Positions 47,606-56,722 of a stretch of DNA of 64,000 nucleotides are shown piece by piece; position 1 is the first letter of the stretch, and each line of letters begins with the position of its first letter. Under the pieces are notes generated by a model. That model ran no database searches and was not told where the DNA came from. It saw only the letters and a list, made by a program, of their open reading frames with translations. The stretch comes from Candidatus Ancaeobacter aquaticus. Its GTDB lineage: Bacteria; Auribacterota; Ancaeobacteria; Ancaeobacterales; Ancaeobacteraceae. Where the stretch lies: assembly GCA_030765405.1 (NCBI GenBank), contig JAVCCP010000028.1, positions 33,220 to 97,219 of the forward strand, read 5' to 3'. A program made the translations under genes and the position numbers.

Positions 47606-47633
47606 TTGACTTGCTCTAAAAAAGGTATAAAAT
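47606..47633 (+). promoter_or_regulatory. Predicted promoter of the purine operon
   Basis: TTGACT (47606-47611), a 16-base spacer and TAAAAT (47628-47633), followed by AGGAGG before the purB ATG at 47661. No PurR-like operator or purine riboswitch is apparent in the short leader. Confidence 0.5.
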
Positions 47634-47660
47634 AAAAAGTCCTACAAATAGGAGGCTCAA

Positions 47661-48956
47661 ATGATCAAACGTTATTCGCTCCCAAAAATGGATAAAATCT
47701 GGTCTGATGAAAACCGGTTTGACATATGGTTAAAGATTGAAGTGCTTGCATGTGAAGCACAATCTAAATTAGGGCTTATCCCAAAAAAAGCTTTGTCAGA
47801 GATCCAGAAAAAAGCGCGATTTAATATTAAAAGAATTGATAAAATAGAAAAAGAAACAAGACATGATGTTATCGCGTTTCTTACCTCGGTAAGTGAATAT
47901 GTAGGTCCGTCATCACGATATATTCACTACGGTCTTACCAGCTCAGATGTTGTTGACACCGCTCTATCAGTCATGATGGCCGAAGCAGCTCGATTGATAC
48001 TTACTGATATTGAAGGCCTTCTTAAAGTGGTGAAGGTGCAAGCAAAAAAACATAAATACACTGTTATGGTTGGCAGGACTCACGGTGTGCACGCAGAACC
48101 GACAACATTTGGCTTAAAAATGGCGCTTATGTATTCTGAGCTTGTAAGAGCACGGGACAGGATGAAAAGGGCCCTCGATATTATTTCTGTTGGAAAGATC
48201 TCTGGTGCGGTCGGTACGCATGCGAATGTTGATCCCTTTGTGGAGGAATATGTATGCAAAAAACTAGGGCTCAAACCAGCTCCAATTTCTACACAGATAG
48301 TACAACGAGATCGGCACGCGGAATACCTATCGCATTGCGCGCTTGTTGCAGCAACGTTAGAAAAATATGCGCTTGAAATACGCGGATTGCAGAAAACAGA
48401 AATACGTGAAGTAGAAGAAGGTTTTGCAAAAGGACAAAAAGGTTCAAGTGCTATGCCTCACAAGAGAAATCCGGTAGCGTGTGAACGTGTATGCGGTCTT
48501 GCCCGTGTGATTAGAAGTAATGCTATGAGCGGGTTTGAAAATATTGCGCTGTGGCACGAACGTGATATCTCACATTCTTCAGCTGAACGGATCATTATTC
48601 CCGATTCAACGCTTGCGCTAAATTATATACTGCATTTGATGACTGAAATAATGACTAATTTAGTTGTGTATCCCGAAAATATGAAGGAGAACATGGATAA
48701 GTCAAAAGGTCTTATTTTTTCACAGAAAGTTCTCCTGGATTTAACCAGAAAAGGTCTTAGCCGTGAAATCGCATATAAAATTGTGCAACGAAACGCAATG
48801 AATGTTTGGAATAAGGGCCTAACGTTCCAGGAAGCATTGCTTGAAGACAAAGAGTTATGTGCAAAATTGTCCAAAAAAGATATTAGTGAGTTATTTGATC
48901 TTGCATGCCATCTGAAAGATATAAGTAGAGTTTTTAGAGTTGTAGGAATTAAGTAA
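47661..48956 (+). CDS. purB: Adenylosuccinate lyase
   Basis: Cleaves SAICAR and adenylosuccinate in purine synthesis. HYGLTSSDVVDTALS (about residue 90), GRTHGVHAEPTTFGLK (about 138) and the fumarase/ASL signature GSSAMPHKRNPV (about 263) are all present. At 431 residues it is the short bacterial type. AGGAGG lies 8 bases upstream. It is the first gene of a nine-gene purine run. Its stop is followed 9 bases later by a heptad repeat. Confidence 0.97.
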   Translation: MIKRYSLPKMDKIWSDENRFDIWLKIEVLACEAQSKLGLIPKKALSEIQKKARFNIKRIDKIEKETRHDVIAFLTSVSEYVGPSSRYIHYGLTSSDVVDTALSVMMAEAARLILTDIEGLLKVVKVQAKKHKYTVMVGRTHGVHAEPTTFGLKMALMYSELVRARDRMKRALDIISVGKISGAVGTHANVDPFVEEYVCKKLGLKPAPISTQIVQRDRHAEYLSHCALVAATLEKYALEIRGLQKTEIREVEEGFAKGQKGSSAMPHKRNPVACERVCGLARVIRSNAMSGFENIALWHERDISHSSAERIIIPDSTLALNYILHLMTEIMTNLVVYPENMKENMDKSKGLIFSQKVLLDLTRKGLSREIAYKIVQRNAMNVWNKGLTFQEALLEDKELCAKLSKKDISELFDLACHLKDISRVFRVVGIK

Positions 48957-48964
48957 GGAAAAAC

Positions 48965-48995
48965 AAGCTATAAGCTGTAAGCTTTAAGCTATAAG
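48965..48995. repeat. NAGCTTA-type heptad repeat (reverse form)
   Basis: Units aagctat, aagctgt, aagcttt, aagctat, aag. It lies between purB and purS. Confidence 0.75.
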
Positions 48996-49054
48996 AAAAT
49001 ATAACAATAATAATGAATAAAGTTTTAAACTTAAAGCTGAACATAGGAGTTATT

Positions 49055-49297
49055 ATGAGAGCAAAAATTTATGTGACACTCAAGAAAAGTGTGCTTGATC
49101 CGCAGGGTGTTACTATTCGTCATGCTTTAGAATCCCTTGGTTTTAAGACGGTAAATGATGTGAGGATGGGTAAATACTTTGAGGTGGAGCTTTCCTCTAA
49201 GGACAAAAAGAAAGCGGAAAAAGAAATTAATGAAATGTGTAAGAAGCTCCTTGTGAACCCTGTTATAGAAGAATATAAGTACGATTTGCTTCCATAA
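49055..49297 (+). CDS. purS: Phosphoribosylformylglycinamidine synthase subunit PurS
   Basis: A small subunit that bridges PurL and PurQ. The pattern AKIYVTLKKSVLDPQGVTIRHAL, then GFKTVNDVRMGKYFEVEL, is diagnostic. ATG 49055 with AGGAG upstream gives 80 residues, the family length; an in-frame ATG at 49013 adds 14 residues of repeat-adjacent sequence. Its presence matches the small type of PurL at 50045. Confidence 0.95.
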   Translation: MRAKIYVTLKKSVLDPQGVTIRHALESLGFKTVNDVRMGKYFEVELSSKDKKKAEKEINEMCKKLLVNPVIEEYKYDLLP

Positions 49298-49330
49298 AGA
49301 TACTTTTAAGAACAGAGAAGGTAGGTACGT

Positions 49331-50023
49331 ATGAAGTTTGGGGTAGTGCAGTTTCCAGGATCTAATTGCGATCAAGATTGTGTTCATGTCTGTGACGCTG
49401 TGCTTGGGCAAAAAGTTGAATATATTTGGCATAAAGAACAAAAGATTCATCATTATGACTGTATTATTCTTCCGGGAGGTTTTTCATATGGTGATTATTT
49501 ACGTACAGCGGCTATTGCGCGTTTTTCTCCGGTGATGAAATCAATCATAAACTATGCAAACGAAGGTGGCCTGGTTATTGGTATATGTAACGGTTTTCAG
49601 GTTTTATTAGAGTCGGGACTTCTGCCGGGTGCAATGCTGAGAAATACCTCGCTCAAATTTATATGTAAATATGTTTCTATACGTACGGAAAATATTGACA
49701 CTCCTTTTACCTCTTTGTACAGGCCTGGTGAAGTCTTAAGGATTCCTGTTGCGCATGGTGAGGGAAATTATTTTTGTGATGCAAAAACATTGAACGAGTT
49801 AAAAGGAAACAATCAAATAGTGTTTCGATACAGCAATGACAGCGGTATGGTTTCCCAGAGTGCAAATCCGAATGGGTCGCTCGAAAACATTGCCGGTATA
49901 TGCAATAAAAAGGGTAACGTGCTCGGCATGATGCCGCACCCTGAAAGAGCGAGCGAGCAGTGTATGACATCTGTTGATGGATTCAGACTCTTTCAATCAA
50001 TAGTAAATTATATGAAAAAATAA
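49331..50023 (+). CDS. purQ: Phosphoribosylformylglycinamidine synthase subunit PurQ
   Basis: The class I glutaminase subunit. [13 protein letters not shown] is the N-terminal signature, the nucleophile Cys86 is in GICNGFQVL, and the His/Glu pair is in MMPHPERAS. Its 230 residues are typical. It is followed after 21 bases by purL. Confidence 0.97.
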   Translation: MKFGVVQFPGSNCDQDCVHVCDAVLGQKVEYIWHKEQKIHHYDCIILPGGFSYGDYLRTAAIARFSPVMKSIINYANEGGLVIGICNGFQVLLESGLLPGAMLRNTSLKFICKYVSIRTENIDTPFTSLYRPGEVLRIPVAHGEGNYFCDAKTLNELKGNNQIVFRYSNDSGMVSQSANPNGSLENIAGICNKKGNVLGMMPHPERASEQCMTSVDGFRLFQSIVNYMKK

Positions 50024-50044
50024 TAATCCTGGATTGGTGCTGAT

Positions 50045-52288
50045 ATGAACGATATTGCAATTACAAAAGACGTTATTGAAAAACATGGTATTACACCCGA
50101 TGAATATAAGATGATACTTGATATCTTAGGAAGAGACCCAAACATTACCGAATTAGGCATCTTTTCTGTAATGTGGTCAGAACATTGCAGCTACAAAAAC
50201 TCGCGATATTGGCTTAAAACATTGCCAACACAAGGAAAAAAAGTGTTGGTAAAAGCCGGTGAAGAAAATGCAGGCGCAATCGATATTGGGAGCGGTTGGG
50301 CAGTTGTCTTTAAACTTGAAAGTCATAATCATCCTTCTGCAATCGAGCCGTTTCAAGGCGCAGCGACAGGTGTTGGCGGTATTATTAGAGATATCTTTAC
50401 TATGGGCGCAAGACCAATAGCGGGGATGAATTCACTTCGTTTTGGAAAACTTGATAACCCGAATGTAAAACACCTTTTTTCCGGAGTTGTCGCAGGCATA
50501 GCGCATTATGGAAACTGTATCGGTATTCCTACGGTGGGCGGTGAAGTATATTTTGATGAGACATACGAAGGAAATCCGTTAGTAAATGTATTTAGTCTTG
50601 GTGTTATGAAGCATGAAGATCTGGTAAAAGGATGTGCTCGCGGAACAGGTAACCCGGTCTTTTATTTAGGTGCAACAACGGGACGTGATGGTCTTGGAGG
50701 TGCGAGTTTTGCATCACGAGAAATTACAGAAGATTCTCAGGAAGATCGTCCGGCAGTGCAAGTCGGTGATCCGTTTATGGAAAAGCTTCTTTTAGAAGCA
50801 TGTTTAGAGCTGACAAAAACAGGCTATGTTATCGGTATCCAGGATATGGGTGCTGCGGGACTCACCTGTTCAACATGCGAAACTGCAAGCAGAGGTGATA
50901 CAGGAATAGAAATCGATCTTGCGCATGTTCCAAAAAGAGAAACAGGAATGGTGCCCTATGAAATTATGCTTTCAGAATCTCAGGAACGAATGCTGGTTAT
51001 CGTCAAAAAAGGCAAAGAGAAACAAGTAGAGAAATTATTCGAAAAATGGGATCTCCACGCCGTTAAGATAGGATATGTAACTGATGACGGAAAGATGCGA
51101 GTTAAGCATAATGGAAAAACAGTTGCCGAGATACCCGCAAAACGTCTTGCAGATGATGCTCCGCTTTATCAAAGAAAATATCGTGAGCCGGACTACTACA
51201 AAAAGGTACGGGCTTTTAAATTCGACAAGATAAAGGACTCAAAAGATTGTAACAGTGATCTTGCCCTCCTGCTGAAGAGTTGGACGATTGCAAGTAAACG
51301 CTGGGTATACGAACAGTATGATCACATGGTAAGAACAAATACCGTTGTCTTGCCGGGTTCGGATGCATCAGTACTTCGCATAAAGGATATCGATAAGTAT
51401 CTGGCAATGTCAGTGGATTGTAACGGAACCTATTGTTATCTTGATCCATATGTTGGTACAGCGAGTGCGGTAATGGAATCTGCCCGAAATGTTGTTTGTT
51501 CGGGTGCTGTTCCTCTTGCGGTGACGAATTGTCTTAATTTTGGAAATCCCATGAAGCCGGAAATATTCTGGCAATTCAAAAGAGCGATCGAAGGTCTTGG
51601 TGATGCCTGCAGATCATTAAAATTGCCGGTAACAGGCGGTAATGTGAGTTTTTATAATGAAAACCCTAAAGGGGCGGTTGATCCCACACCGACTATTGGC
51701 ATGGTTGGTCTGATAGAAAAAGAAGAACATATTACGACACAATTTTTTAAAGATGAAGGTGATGAGATATTGATGCTTGGTAATAACCGGCAAGAACTTG
51801 GCGGGAGTCATTATATTAAGATCAAACATAATCTCAAAGTGGGCAAACCACCTCGTATAGATTTTGATGAAGAGAAACGATTACAGAGCGTTATCCTTGG
51901 ATCCATCAAAAAAGGATTTGTAAAGTCTGCTCATGATTGTTCTGAAGGCGGTCTTGCTGTTGCACTTGCAGAATCAGCCATCTCATCTGACCGTAATAAG
52001 CTGGGATGTACAGTGAATCTTGATCCTAAATACTTTAAGGCGAAAAGAAATGATGCGCTCCTTTTTGGTGAATCACAGTCAAGGGTAGTTATAACATGCA
52101 TGAAAAAAGACATGGAAAAAGTTAAAGTTCTCGCAAAAAAGAAAAAAATAGGGGTAACGCACCTCGGTAAAGTTGGTGGCGAGCAGCTTATTATAAACTA
52201 TGGTAAAAACAATCTCATTGAGTGTGAAATTGATACGTTGGGTGAGTTGTGGAGTAACTCTATAGAAGAAACTGTAACGAGTAAGTGA
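50045..52288 (+). CDS. purL: Phosphoribosylformylglycinamidine synthase subunit PurL
   Basis: The small-type FGAM synthetase of 747 residues, working with PurS and PurQ. SVMWSEHCSYKNSR near residue 42, KLESHNHPSAIEPFQGAATG (about 95), GIQDMGAAGLTCS and VTGGNVSFYNE are family motifs, and HDCSEGGLAVALAESA is the second ATP-grasp-like half. No glutaminase domain is fused. purF begins 9 bases after the stop. Confidence 0.97.
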   Translation: MNDIAITKDVIEKHGITPDEYKMILDILGRDPNITELGIFSVMWSEHCSYKNSRYWLKTLPTQGKKVLVKAGEENAGAIDIGSGWAVVFKLESHNHPSAIEPFQGAATGVGGIIRDIFTMGARPIAGMNSLRFGKLDNPNVKHLFSGVVAGIAHYGNCIGIPTVGGEVYFDETYEGNPLVNVFSLGVMKHEDLVKGCARGTGNPVFYLGATTGRDGLGGASFASREITEDSQEDRPAVQVGDPFMEKLLLEACLELTKTGYVIGIQDMGAAGLTCSTCETASRGDTGIEIDLAHVPKRETGMVPYEIMLSESQERMLVIVKKGKEKQVEKLFEKWDLHAVKIGYVTDDGKMRVKHNGKTVAEIPAKRLADDAPLYQRKYREPDYYKKVRAFKFDKIKDSKDCNSDLALLLKSWTIASKRWVYEQYDHMVRTNTVVLPGSDASVLRIKDIDKYLAMSVDCNGTYCYLDPYVGTASAVMESARNVVCSGAVPLAVTNCLNFGNPMKPEIFWQFKRAIEGLGDACRSLKLPVTGGNVSFYNENPKGAVDPTPTIGMVGLIEKEEHITTQFFKDEGDEILMLGNNRQELGGSHYIKIKHNLKVGKPPRIDFDEEKRLQSVILGSIKKGFVKSAHDCSEGGLAVALAESAISSDRNKLGCTVNLDPKYFKAKRNDALLFGESQSRVVITCMKKDMEKVKVLAKKKKIGVTHLGKVGGEQLIINYGKNNLIECEIDTLGELWSNSIEETVTSK

Positions 52289-52297
52289 GGGCTGGGT

Positions 52298-53683
52298 ATG
52301 TGCGGTATATTTGGGATTTATGGGCATAATGACGCGCCAAAAATGACATATTTAGGGCTTTATGCCCTGCAACATAGAGGGCAGGAAAGCGCGGGAATAG
52401 CAACAAGTGACGGTAAAAAACTGTATACGTACAAAGGTATGGGTGTTGTCGGTGATGTGTTTAAGGAAGAGGAGCTGAACTTATTAACTGGTAAAAATGC
52501 TATTGGCCATGTGCGTTATTCAACGACCGGGTCAAGTACGATAAAAAATGCGCAGCCGCTCCAAGTGAACTATTCCCGTGGAGAGATCGCTATTGGGCAT
52601 AACGGGAATCTGGTAAACGCAAATATTTTACGGGATGAGTTAGAAGCATACGGTTCAATATTTCAGACATCAATGGATAGCGAGATCATTGTGCATCTCA
52701 TGGCACGTTCAAATGAGACAAAGAGGCGTGACACCATGATAGATGCGTTAAAAAAAGTTAAAGGTGCATACTCGCTGGTACTCTTAACTGAATCGGAAAT
52801 GATCGGTGCGCGCGATCCTCATGGATTCAGACCGCTTGTATTAGGAAAACTTGATGGTTCGTATGTGTTGAGTTCAGAGACATGTTCATTTGATCTTATC
52901 GGTGCTGAGTATGTAAGAGACATTGCTCCGGGAGAGATTGTATTCATAAATGAAAAAGGGATTAAATCGGTAAAGCCTTTTGAACCGGCCAAACGTTTAT
53001 CAAAATGTATCTTTGAATATATTTATTTTGCCCGTCCGGACAGCAACATATTTGGGAAAAATGTACATACTATTCGTAAAGAACTGGGAAGGCAACTTGC
53101 ACGAGAACATCCCATAAAAGCAGATCTAGTGATACCTGTTCCTGACTCAGGGACATGTGCCGCATTAGGATACGCCCAAGAGTCTGGGATACCGTTTGAA
53201 ATGGGCATTATTAGAAATCATTATATTGGAAGAACTTTCTTGTCTCCGGTTCAGCTCATACGTGATCTTGGCGTAAAGATTAAATTAAATCCTATTAAGA
53301 AAATATTAAAAGGAAAACGTATTGTTGTTGTTGACGATTCAATTGTACGGGGAACAACAAGCAGATCAAGAATAAAAAGTTTGCGTGAAGCAGGCGCAAA
53401 AGAAATACATATGAGGATTAGTTGTCCTCCACACCGTCACGCATGTTTTTATGGTATTGATTTTCCCGATGAAAAGAAGCTTATTGCAGCAACACATACG
53501 CTCAGCAAGATTAAAAAGTTTCTTAATGTTGATAGTTTAGGGTATTTAAGTAAAGAAGGCATGCTAAAAGCGGTAGAGCATAAAGATGATATGTTTTGTA
53601 AGGCATGTTTTGACGGTGATTATTCAGTTGCTATACCAAAAGGTATGAATAAATATATAATGGAAAAACAGAGATCCGAGTAA
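52298..53683 (+). CDS. purF: Amidophosphoribosyltransferase
   Basis: The first committed step of purine synthesis: PRPP plus glutamine to phosphoribosylamine. The nucleophile Cys2 directly follows Met (MCGIFGIYG), so there is no propeptide. GLYALQHRGQESAG, HNGNLVNA and the PRPP motif VVVDDSIVRGTTS (about 347) are present. The C-terminal CPPHRHACFYG and FCKACFDGDY cysteines fit the iron-sulfur cluster type. Its 461 residues are usual. Confidence 0.97.
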   Translation: MCGIFGIYGHNDAPKMTYLGLYALQHRGQESAGIATSDGKKLYTYKGMGVVGDVFKEEELNLLTGKNAIGHVRYSTTGSSTIKNAQPLQVNYSRGEIAIGHNGNLVNANILRDELEAYGSIFQTSMDSEIIVHLMARSNETKRRDTMIDALKKVKGAYSLVLLTESEMIGARDPHGFRPLVLGKLDGSYVLSSETCSFDLIGAEYVRDIAPGEIVFINEKGIKSVKPFEPAKRLSKCIFEYIYFARPDSNIFGKNVHTIRKELGRQLAREHPIKADLVIPVPDSGTCAALGYAQESGIPFEMGIIRNHYIGRTFLSPVQLIRDLGVKIKLNPIKKILKGKRIVVVDDSIVRGTTSRSRIKSLREAGAKEIHMRISCPPHRHACFYGIDFPDEKKLIAATHTLSKIKKFLNVDSLGYLSKEGMLKAVEHKDDMFCKACFDGDYSVAIPKGMNKYIMEKQRSE

Positions 53684-53704
53684 AATCTCATAGGAGGATT
53701 TGTT

Positions 53705-54739
53705 TTGAGTAAAACCCTTTCATATAAAGATGCCGGAGTTGATATCGAGAAAAGTAATTCACTGAAAAACGATATCAAAAAAATTGTAAAGACCACCTTT
53801 ACAAAGAATGTGCTAACAAATATCGGTGGGTTTGGCGGGTTATATGCTTTAAATAAAAATAAATATACGAACCCAGTACTAGTTTCCAGTGCAGATGGTG
53901 TCGGCACAAAGCTGAAAATCGCATGTATGATGGGTAAACATGATACGGTAGGAATCGATCTGATATGTCATTGTGCAAATGATATTGTTGTGCAGGGAGC
54001 GCAGTCACTCTTTTTTCTCGACTATATTGGAACAGGCGCATTAGAACCATCTGAATATAAAGACATCATTTCCGGACTCGCAAAAGGCTGTAAGAAAGTT
54101 GGATGTGCCTTGATCGGTGGGGAAACAGCACAGATGCCGGGTATGTATAATATAGGTGAATATGATCTTGTTGGGACAATGGTTGGTATTGTTGAGAAAT
54201 CTAAGATTGTTGACGGAAAAAAAATACGCCCGGGAGATGTTGTCATAGGTTTGGAGTCAACAGGATTACATACCAACGGATATTCACTTGCCCGAAAAGT
54301 ATTTTTTGATAAAAAGAAATATAAAGTATCTACTCATATCAGTGAATTGAATACAACACTCGGTGAGGCACTGCTTGCACCACACAAAGATTATTCTCAG
54401 AACATACTGAAGCTTTTGAAGAAATATACAATAAAAGGGATAGCGCATATTACCGGTGGCGGTTTTATTGATAATATTCCGCGCATTCTTCCAAAAAATG
54501 TTGATGTACACATACAAAAAGGCTCATGGCCTGTTCTACCGATATTCAGCATGTTGCAACGTGAAGGAAATATCCGGGAGACTGAAATGTATAAAACATT
54601 TAATATGGGTATAGGAATGGTGCTCATTGTTGACCGAGATGTGTGCGACAAAGTCATGGGCACTTTGAAACGCACAGGCGAAAAAGCATATATAATCGGT
54701 GAAGTGAAAAAAGGAAAACGAACAGTATTGCTTAAATAA
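53705..54739 (+). CDS. purM: Phosphoribosylformylglycinamidine cyclo-ligase
   Basis: The AIR synthetase: it closes the imidazole ring of AIR. YKDAGVDIEKSN, VLVSSADGVGTKLKIA, GIDLICHCANDIVVQGA and IGGETAQMPGMY are hallmark segments. The start is TTG 53705 with AGGAGG 7 bases upstream; no ATG fits. 344 residues. The last 72 bases of the gene are repeated at 54902-54973 with 6 mismatches, all in the final third. In Firmicutes purN lies next; here it is missing and a structured segment stands in its place. Confidence 0.96.
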   Translation: MSKTLSYKDAGVDIEKSNSLKNDIKKIVKTTFTKNVLTNIGGFGGLYALNKNKYTNPVLVSSADGVGTKLKIACMMGKHDTVGIDLICHCANDIVVQGAQSLFFLDYIGTGALEPSEYKDIISGLAKGCKKVGCALIGGETAQMPGMYNIGEYDLVGTMVGIVEKSKIVDGKKIRPGDVVIGLESTGLHTNGYSLARKVFFDKKKYKVSTHISELNTTLGEALLAPHKDYSQNILKLLKKYTIKGIAHITGGGFIDNIPRILPKNVDVHIQKGSWPVLPIFSMLQREGNIRETEMYKTFNMGIGMVLIVDRDVCDKVMGTLKRTGEKAYIIGEVKKGKRTVLLK

Positions 54740-54901
54740 ATGTGATCCCCCCTAGATTTTTTCGGGCTATGCCTCGAAAATCGTAAAACAGGGGGGATAG
54801 TTTCCCCTTCGGGGACCAAATCCTTGGAAACTCTACTAGTTTCCTAAGGGCGGCTTGCAAAAGCCACTAGTCTTTTAGCTAGTGCCTTTCGAGCCTCACT
54901 A
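54740..54901 (+). other. Run of consecutive hairpins between purM and its duplicated tail
   Basis: About 160 non-coding bases packed with stems: ATCCCCCCT (54745) with AGGGGGGAT (54790) enclosing GATTTT/AAAATC; CCCC-TTC-GGGG (54804-54814); CCTTGGAAACT/AGTTTCCtAAGG (54822-54849); GGCTT-GCAA-AAGCC with a GNRA loop (54852-54865); ACTAG/CTAGT (54866-54883). This density of stable stems with UUCG- and GNRA-type loops suggests a structured RNA or a folding single-stranded DNA end. It is unlike any other gap in the window. Confidence 0.65.
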
Positions 54902-54973
54902 AAACGCACAGGCGAAAAAGCATATATAATCGGTGAAGTGAAAAAAGGCAAACAGAAGGTAGTGCTTAAATAA
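54902..54973 (+). pseudogene. Displaced duplicate of the purM 3' end
   Basis: 72 bases match 54668-54739 (purM codons for KRTGEKAYIIGEVKKG and on to the stop): 66 identical, the first about 50 identical without a change. The frame still reads as a purM tail, KRTGEKAYIIGEVKKGKQKVVLK then stop in an in-phase reading, without a start codon. The differences read as a different purM allele rather than decay. Confidence 0.85.
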
Positions 54974-55055
54974 TAATGGGGTAGGCCCATTAGGTATGTG
55001 ATAACACTATATCTATATAGTGTTGGCAAGATAATTAATTGTTAAAAGTTTTTTC

Positions 55056-55084
55056 TTAAGACTTATAGCTTACAGCTTATAGCT
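55056..55084. repeat. NAGCTTA heptad repeat
   Basis: Units tagctta, cagctta, tagct after a degenerate first unit, just before the purH ribosome site (AAGGAG at about 55092). Confidence 0.7.
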
Positions 55085-55102
55085 GGCGAACAAGGAGTTG
55101 TA

Positions 55103-56677
55103 ATGAAGACGATCCAAAGAGCATTAATCAGTGTTTCAGATAAAAAAGGCATTGTTGAATTTGCTACAGGCTTGCGTGAATTAAAGATTGAGATAATATC
55201 AACAGGAGGCACGGCAAAAACATTAAAAGAGGCGGGATTACCTGTTGTAAATGTCTCAGATTTTACCGGATACCCTGAAATGCTTGACGGGCGCGTCAAG
55301 ACATTGCATCCAAAAGTACATGGCGGCATACTTGCAAAACGTGATAATCCAAAGCATCTTAAAGAGATACAAGATCATGGTATACAGCCGATAGACATGG
55401 TTGTTATTAACCTGTACCCTTTTGAGGAAACGATTGCTAAACCAAATGTAACATTTGAGGAAATTATTGAGAACATTGATATCGGTGGCCCGACAATGCT
55501 ACGATCTGCAGCGAAAAATTATAAAGATGTTGCGGTGATAGTGAATCCTTCAAAATATAAGGTTATCTTAGATGAGTTAAAGAGAAACAAGTGTGGATTA
55601 AGCGATGAATGTAAATTCAGGTTAGCGGTAGAAACGTTTCAGGTGAGTGCACGATATGATGCAGTTATTTATGATTATCTGGGCAATATGTTGCCGAGTG
55701 CACGTAAAGAGTTTCCGCCGATATTAACGCTTACATTCAAGAAGTCGCAGGATTTGCGTTATGGCGAGAATCCACACCAAAAAGGTGCATATTATAAGGA
55801 AATTGGATGTAAAGAACCCTGCATATCAAATGCAGTACAACACCATGGTAAAGAATTATCATATAATAATATCTTTGATACTGATGCAACATGTGAGCTG
55901 ATAAAAGAATTTGACCAGCCTGCGGCAGTTATTATCAAGCACGGTAATCCCTGTGGGGCTGCATGTGCCCAGACGATACTCGAGGCATATCAAAAAGCAC
56001 GAGAGACAGATCCTATATCGGCCTTTGGGGGTATCATTGGTTTTAATAGAAACGTTACGTTACCTGTCGCGCAAGAAATTGTAAAAGATTTTAAAGAAGT
56101 TGTTGTCGCGCCATCATTTGATGAAGATGCTGAGGCCCTCTTGAAAGAAAAGAAGAATTTGCGCTTAATGACAATAGAGAACATTGATAAGTGGGCGCCA
56201 TTAAAGAATAAAACGTATTTTGGTAGAGAACTTAAAAAAGTTGTTGGCGGTCTTTTAATGCAGGAGAGAGACACTGAAATGTATCGTGAAGACGATCTCA
56301 AAGTTGTTACTGAAAGAAAACCGACTGACGAAGAGTTGAAAACCTTGCTTTTTGCGTGGACAAATGTAAAACATGTTAAGAGTAACGCAATTGTTCTTGC
56401 AAGGGGGAGTGAAACAGTGGGTGTTGGCGCAGGGCAGATGAGCAGGGTAGATTCTGTGCGTATAGCAATTCAAAAAGCGAATAAAGAAGTTAAGGGTTCA
56501 GTACTCGCATCAGACGCTTTTTTTCCGTTTCGTGACAGTATTGATGCGATTGCCGCTGAAGGGATAATAGCGGTCATTCAACCTGGCGGTTCTGTAAAAG
56601 ATGAAGAAGTTATCGCGGCATGCAACGAACATAATATTGCTATGGTATTTACCGGAATGCGACATTTTAAGCATTGA
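55103..56677 (+). CDS. purH: Bifunctional AICAR transformylase/IMP cyclohydrolase
   Basis: The last two steps to IMP. The N-terminal cyclohydrolase (about 1-200) has [28 protein letters not shown] and [16 protein letters not shown]. The C-terminal transformylase has [24 protein letters not shown] and the end [13 protein letters not shown]. Its 524 residues match. The stop codon overlaps two ATCGTTT heptads. Confidence 0.97.
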   Translation: MKTIQRALISVSDKKGIVEFATGLRELKIEIISTGGTAKTLKEAGLPVVNVSDFTGYPEMLDGRVKTLHPKVHGGILAKRDNPKHLKEIQDHGIQPIDMVVINLYPFEETIAKPNVTFEEIIENIDIGGPTMLRSAAKNYKDVAVIVNPSKYKVILDELKRNKCGLSDECKFRLAVETFQVSARYDAVIYDYLGNMLPSARKEFPPILTLTFKKSQDLRYGENPHQKGAYYKEIGCKEPCISNAVQHHGKELSYNNIFDTDATCELIKEFDQPAAVIIKHGNPCGAACAQTILEAYQKARETDPISAFGGIIGFNRNVTLPVAQEIVKDFKEVVVAPSFDEDAEALLKEKKNLRLMTIENIDKWAPLKNKTYFGRELKKVVGGLLMQERDTEMYREDDLKVVTERKPTDEELKTLLFAWTNVKHVKSNAIVLARGSETVGVGAGQMSRVDSVRIAIQKANKEVKGSVLASDAFFPFRDSIDAIAAEGIIAVIQPGGSVKDEEVIAACNEHNIAMVFTGMRHFKH

Positions 56678-56694
56678 TCGTTTATCGTTTATGG
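56675..56694. repeat. ATCGTTT heptad word, two units
   Basis: TGATCGTTTATCGTTTATGG: two perfect 7-base units starting in the purH stop codon. It is short, but has the same layout as the longer arrays. Confidence 0.45.
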
Positions 56695-56722
56695 AAGTAT
56701 GAATAATATACAGGAACAAAAT

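Noticed and set aside
54740..54973. Group I intron in purM
   Set aside because: An intron would interrupt and be spliced from a single exon copy; here the gene tail is duplicated and I could not find P3/P7 core pairings. A remnant cannot be fully excluded.
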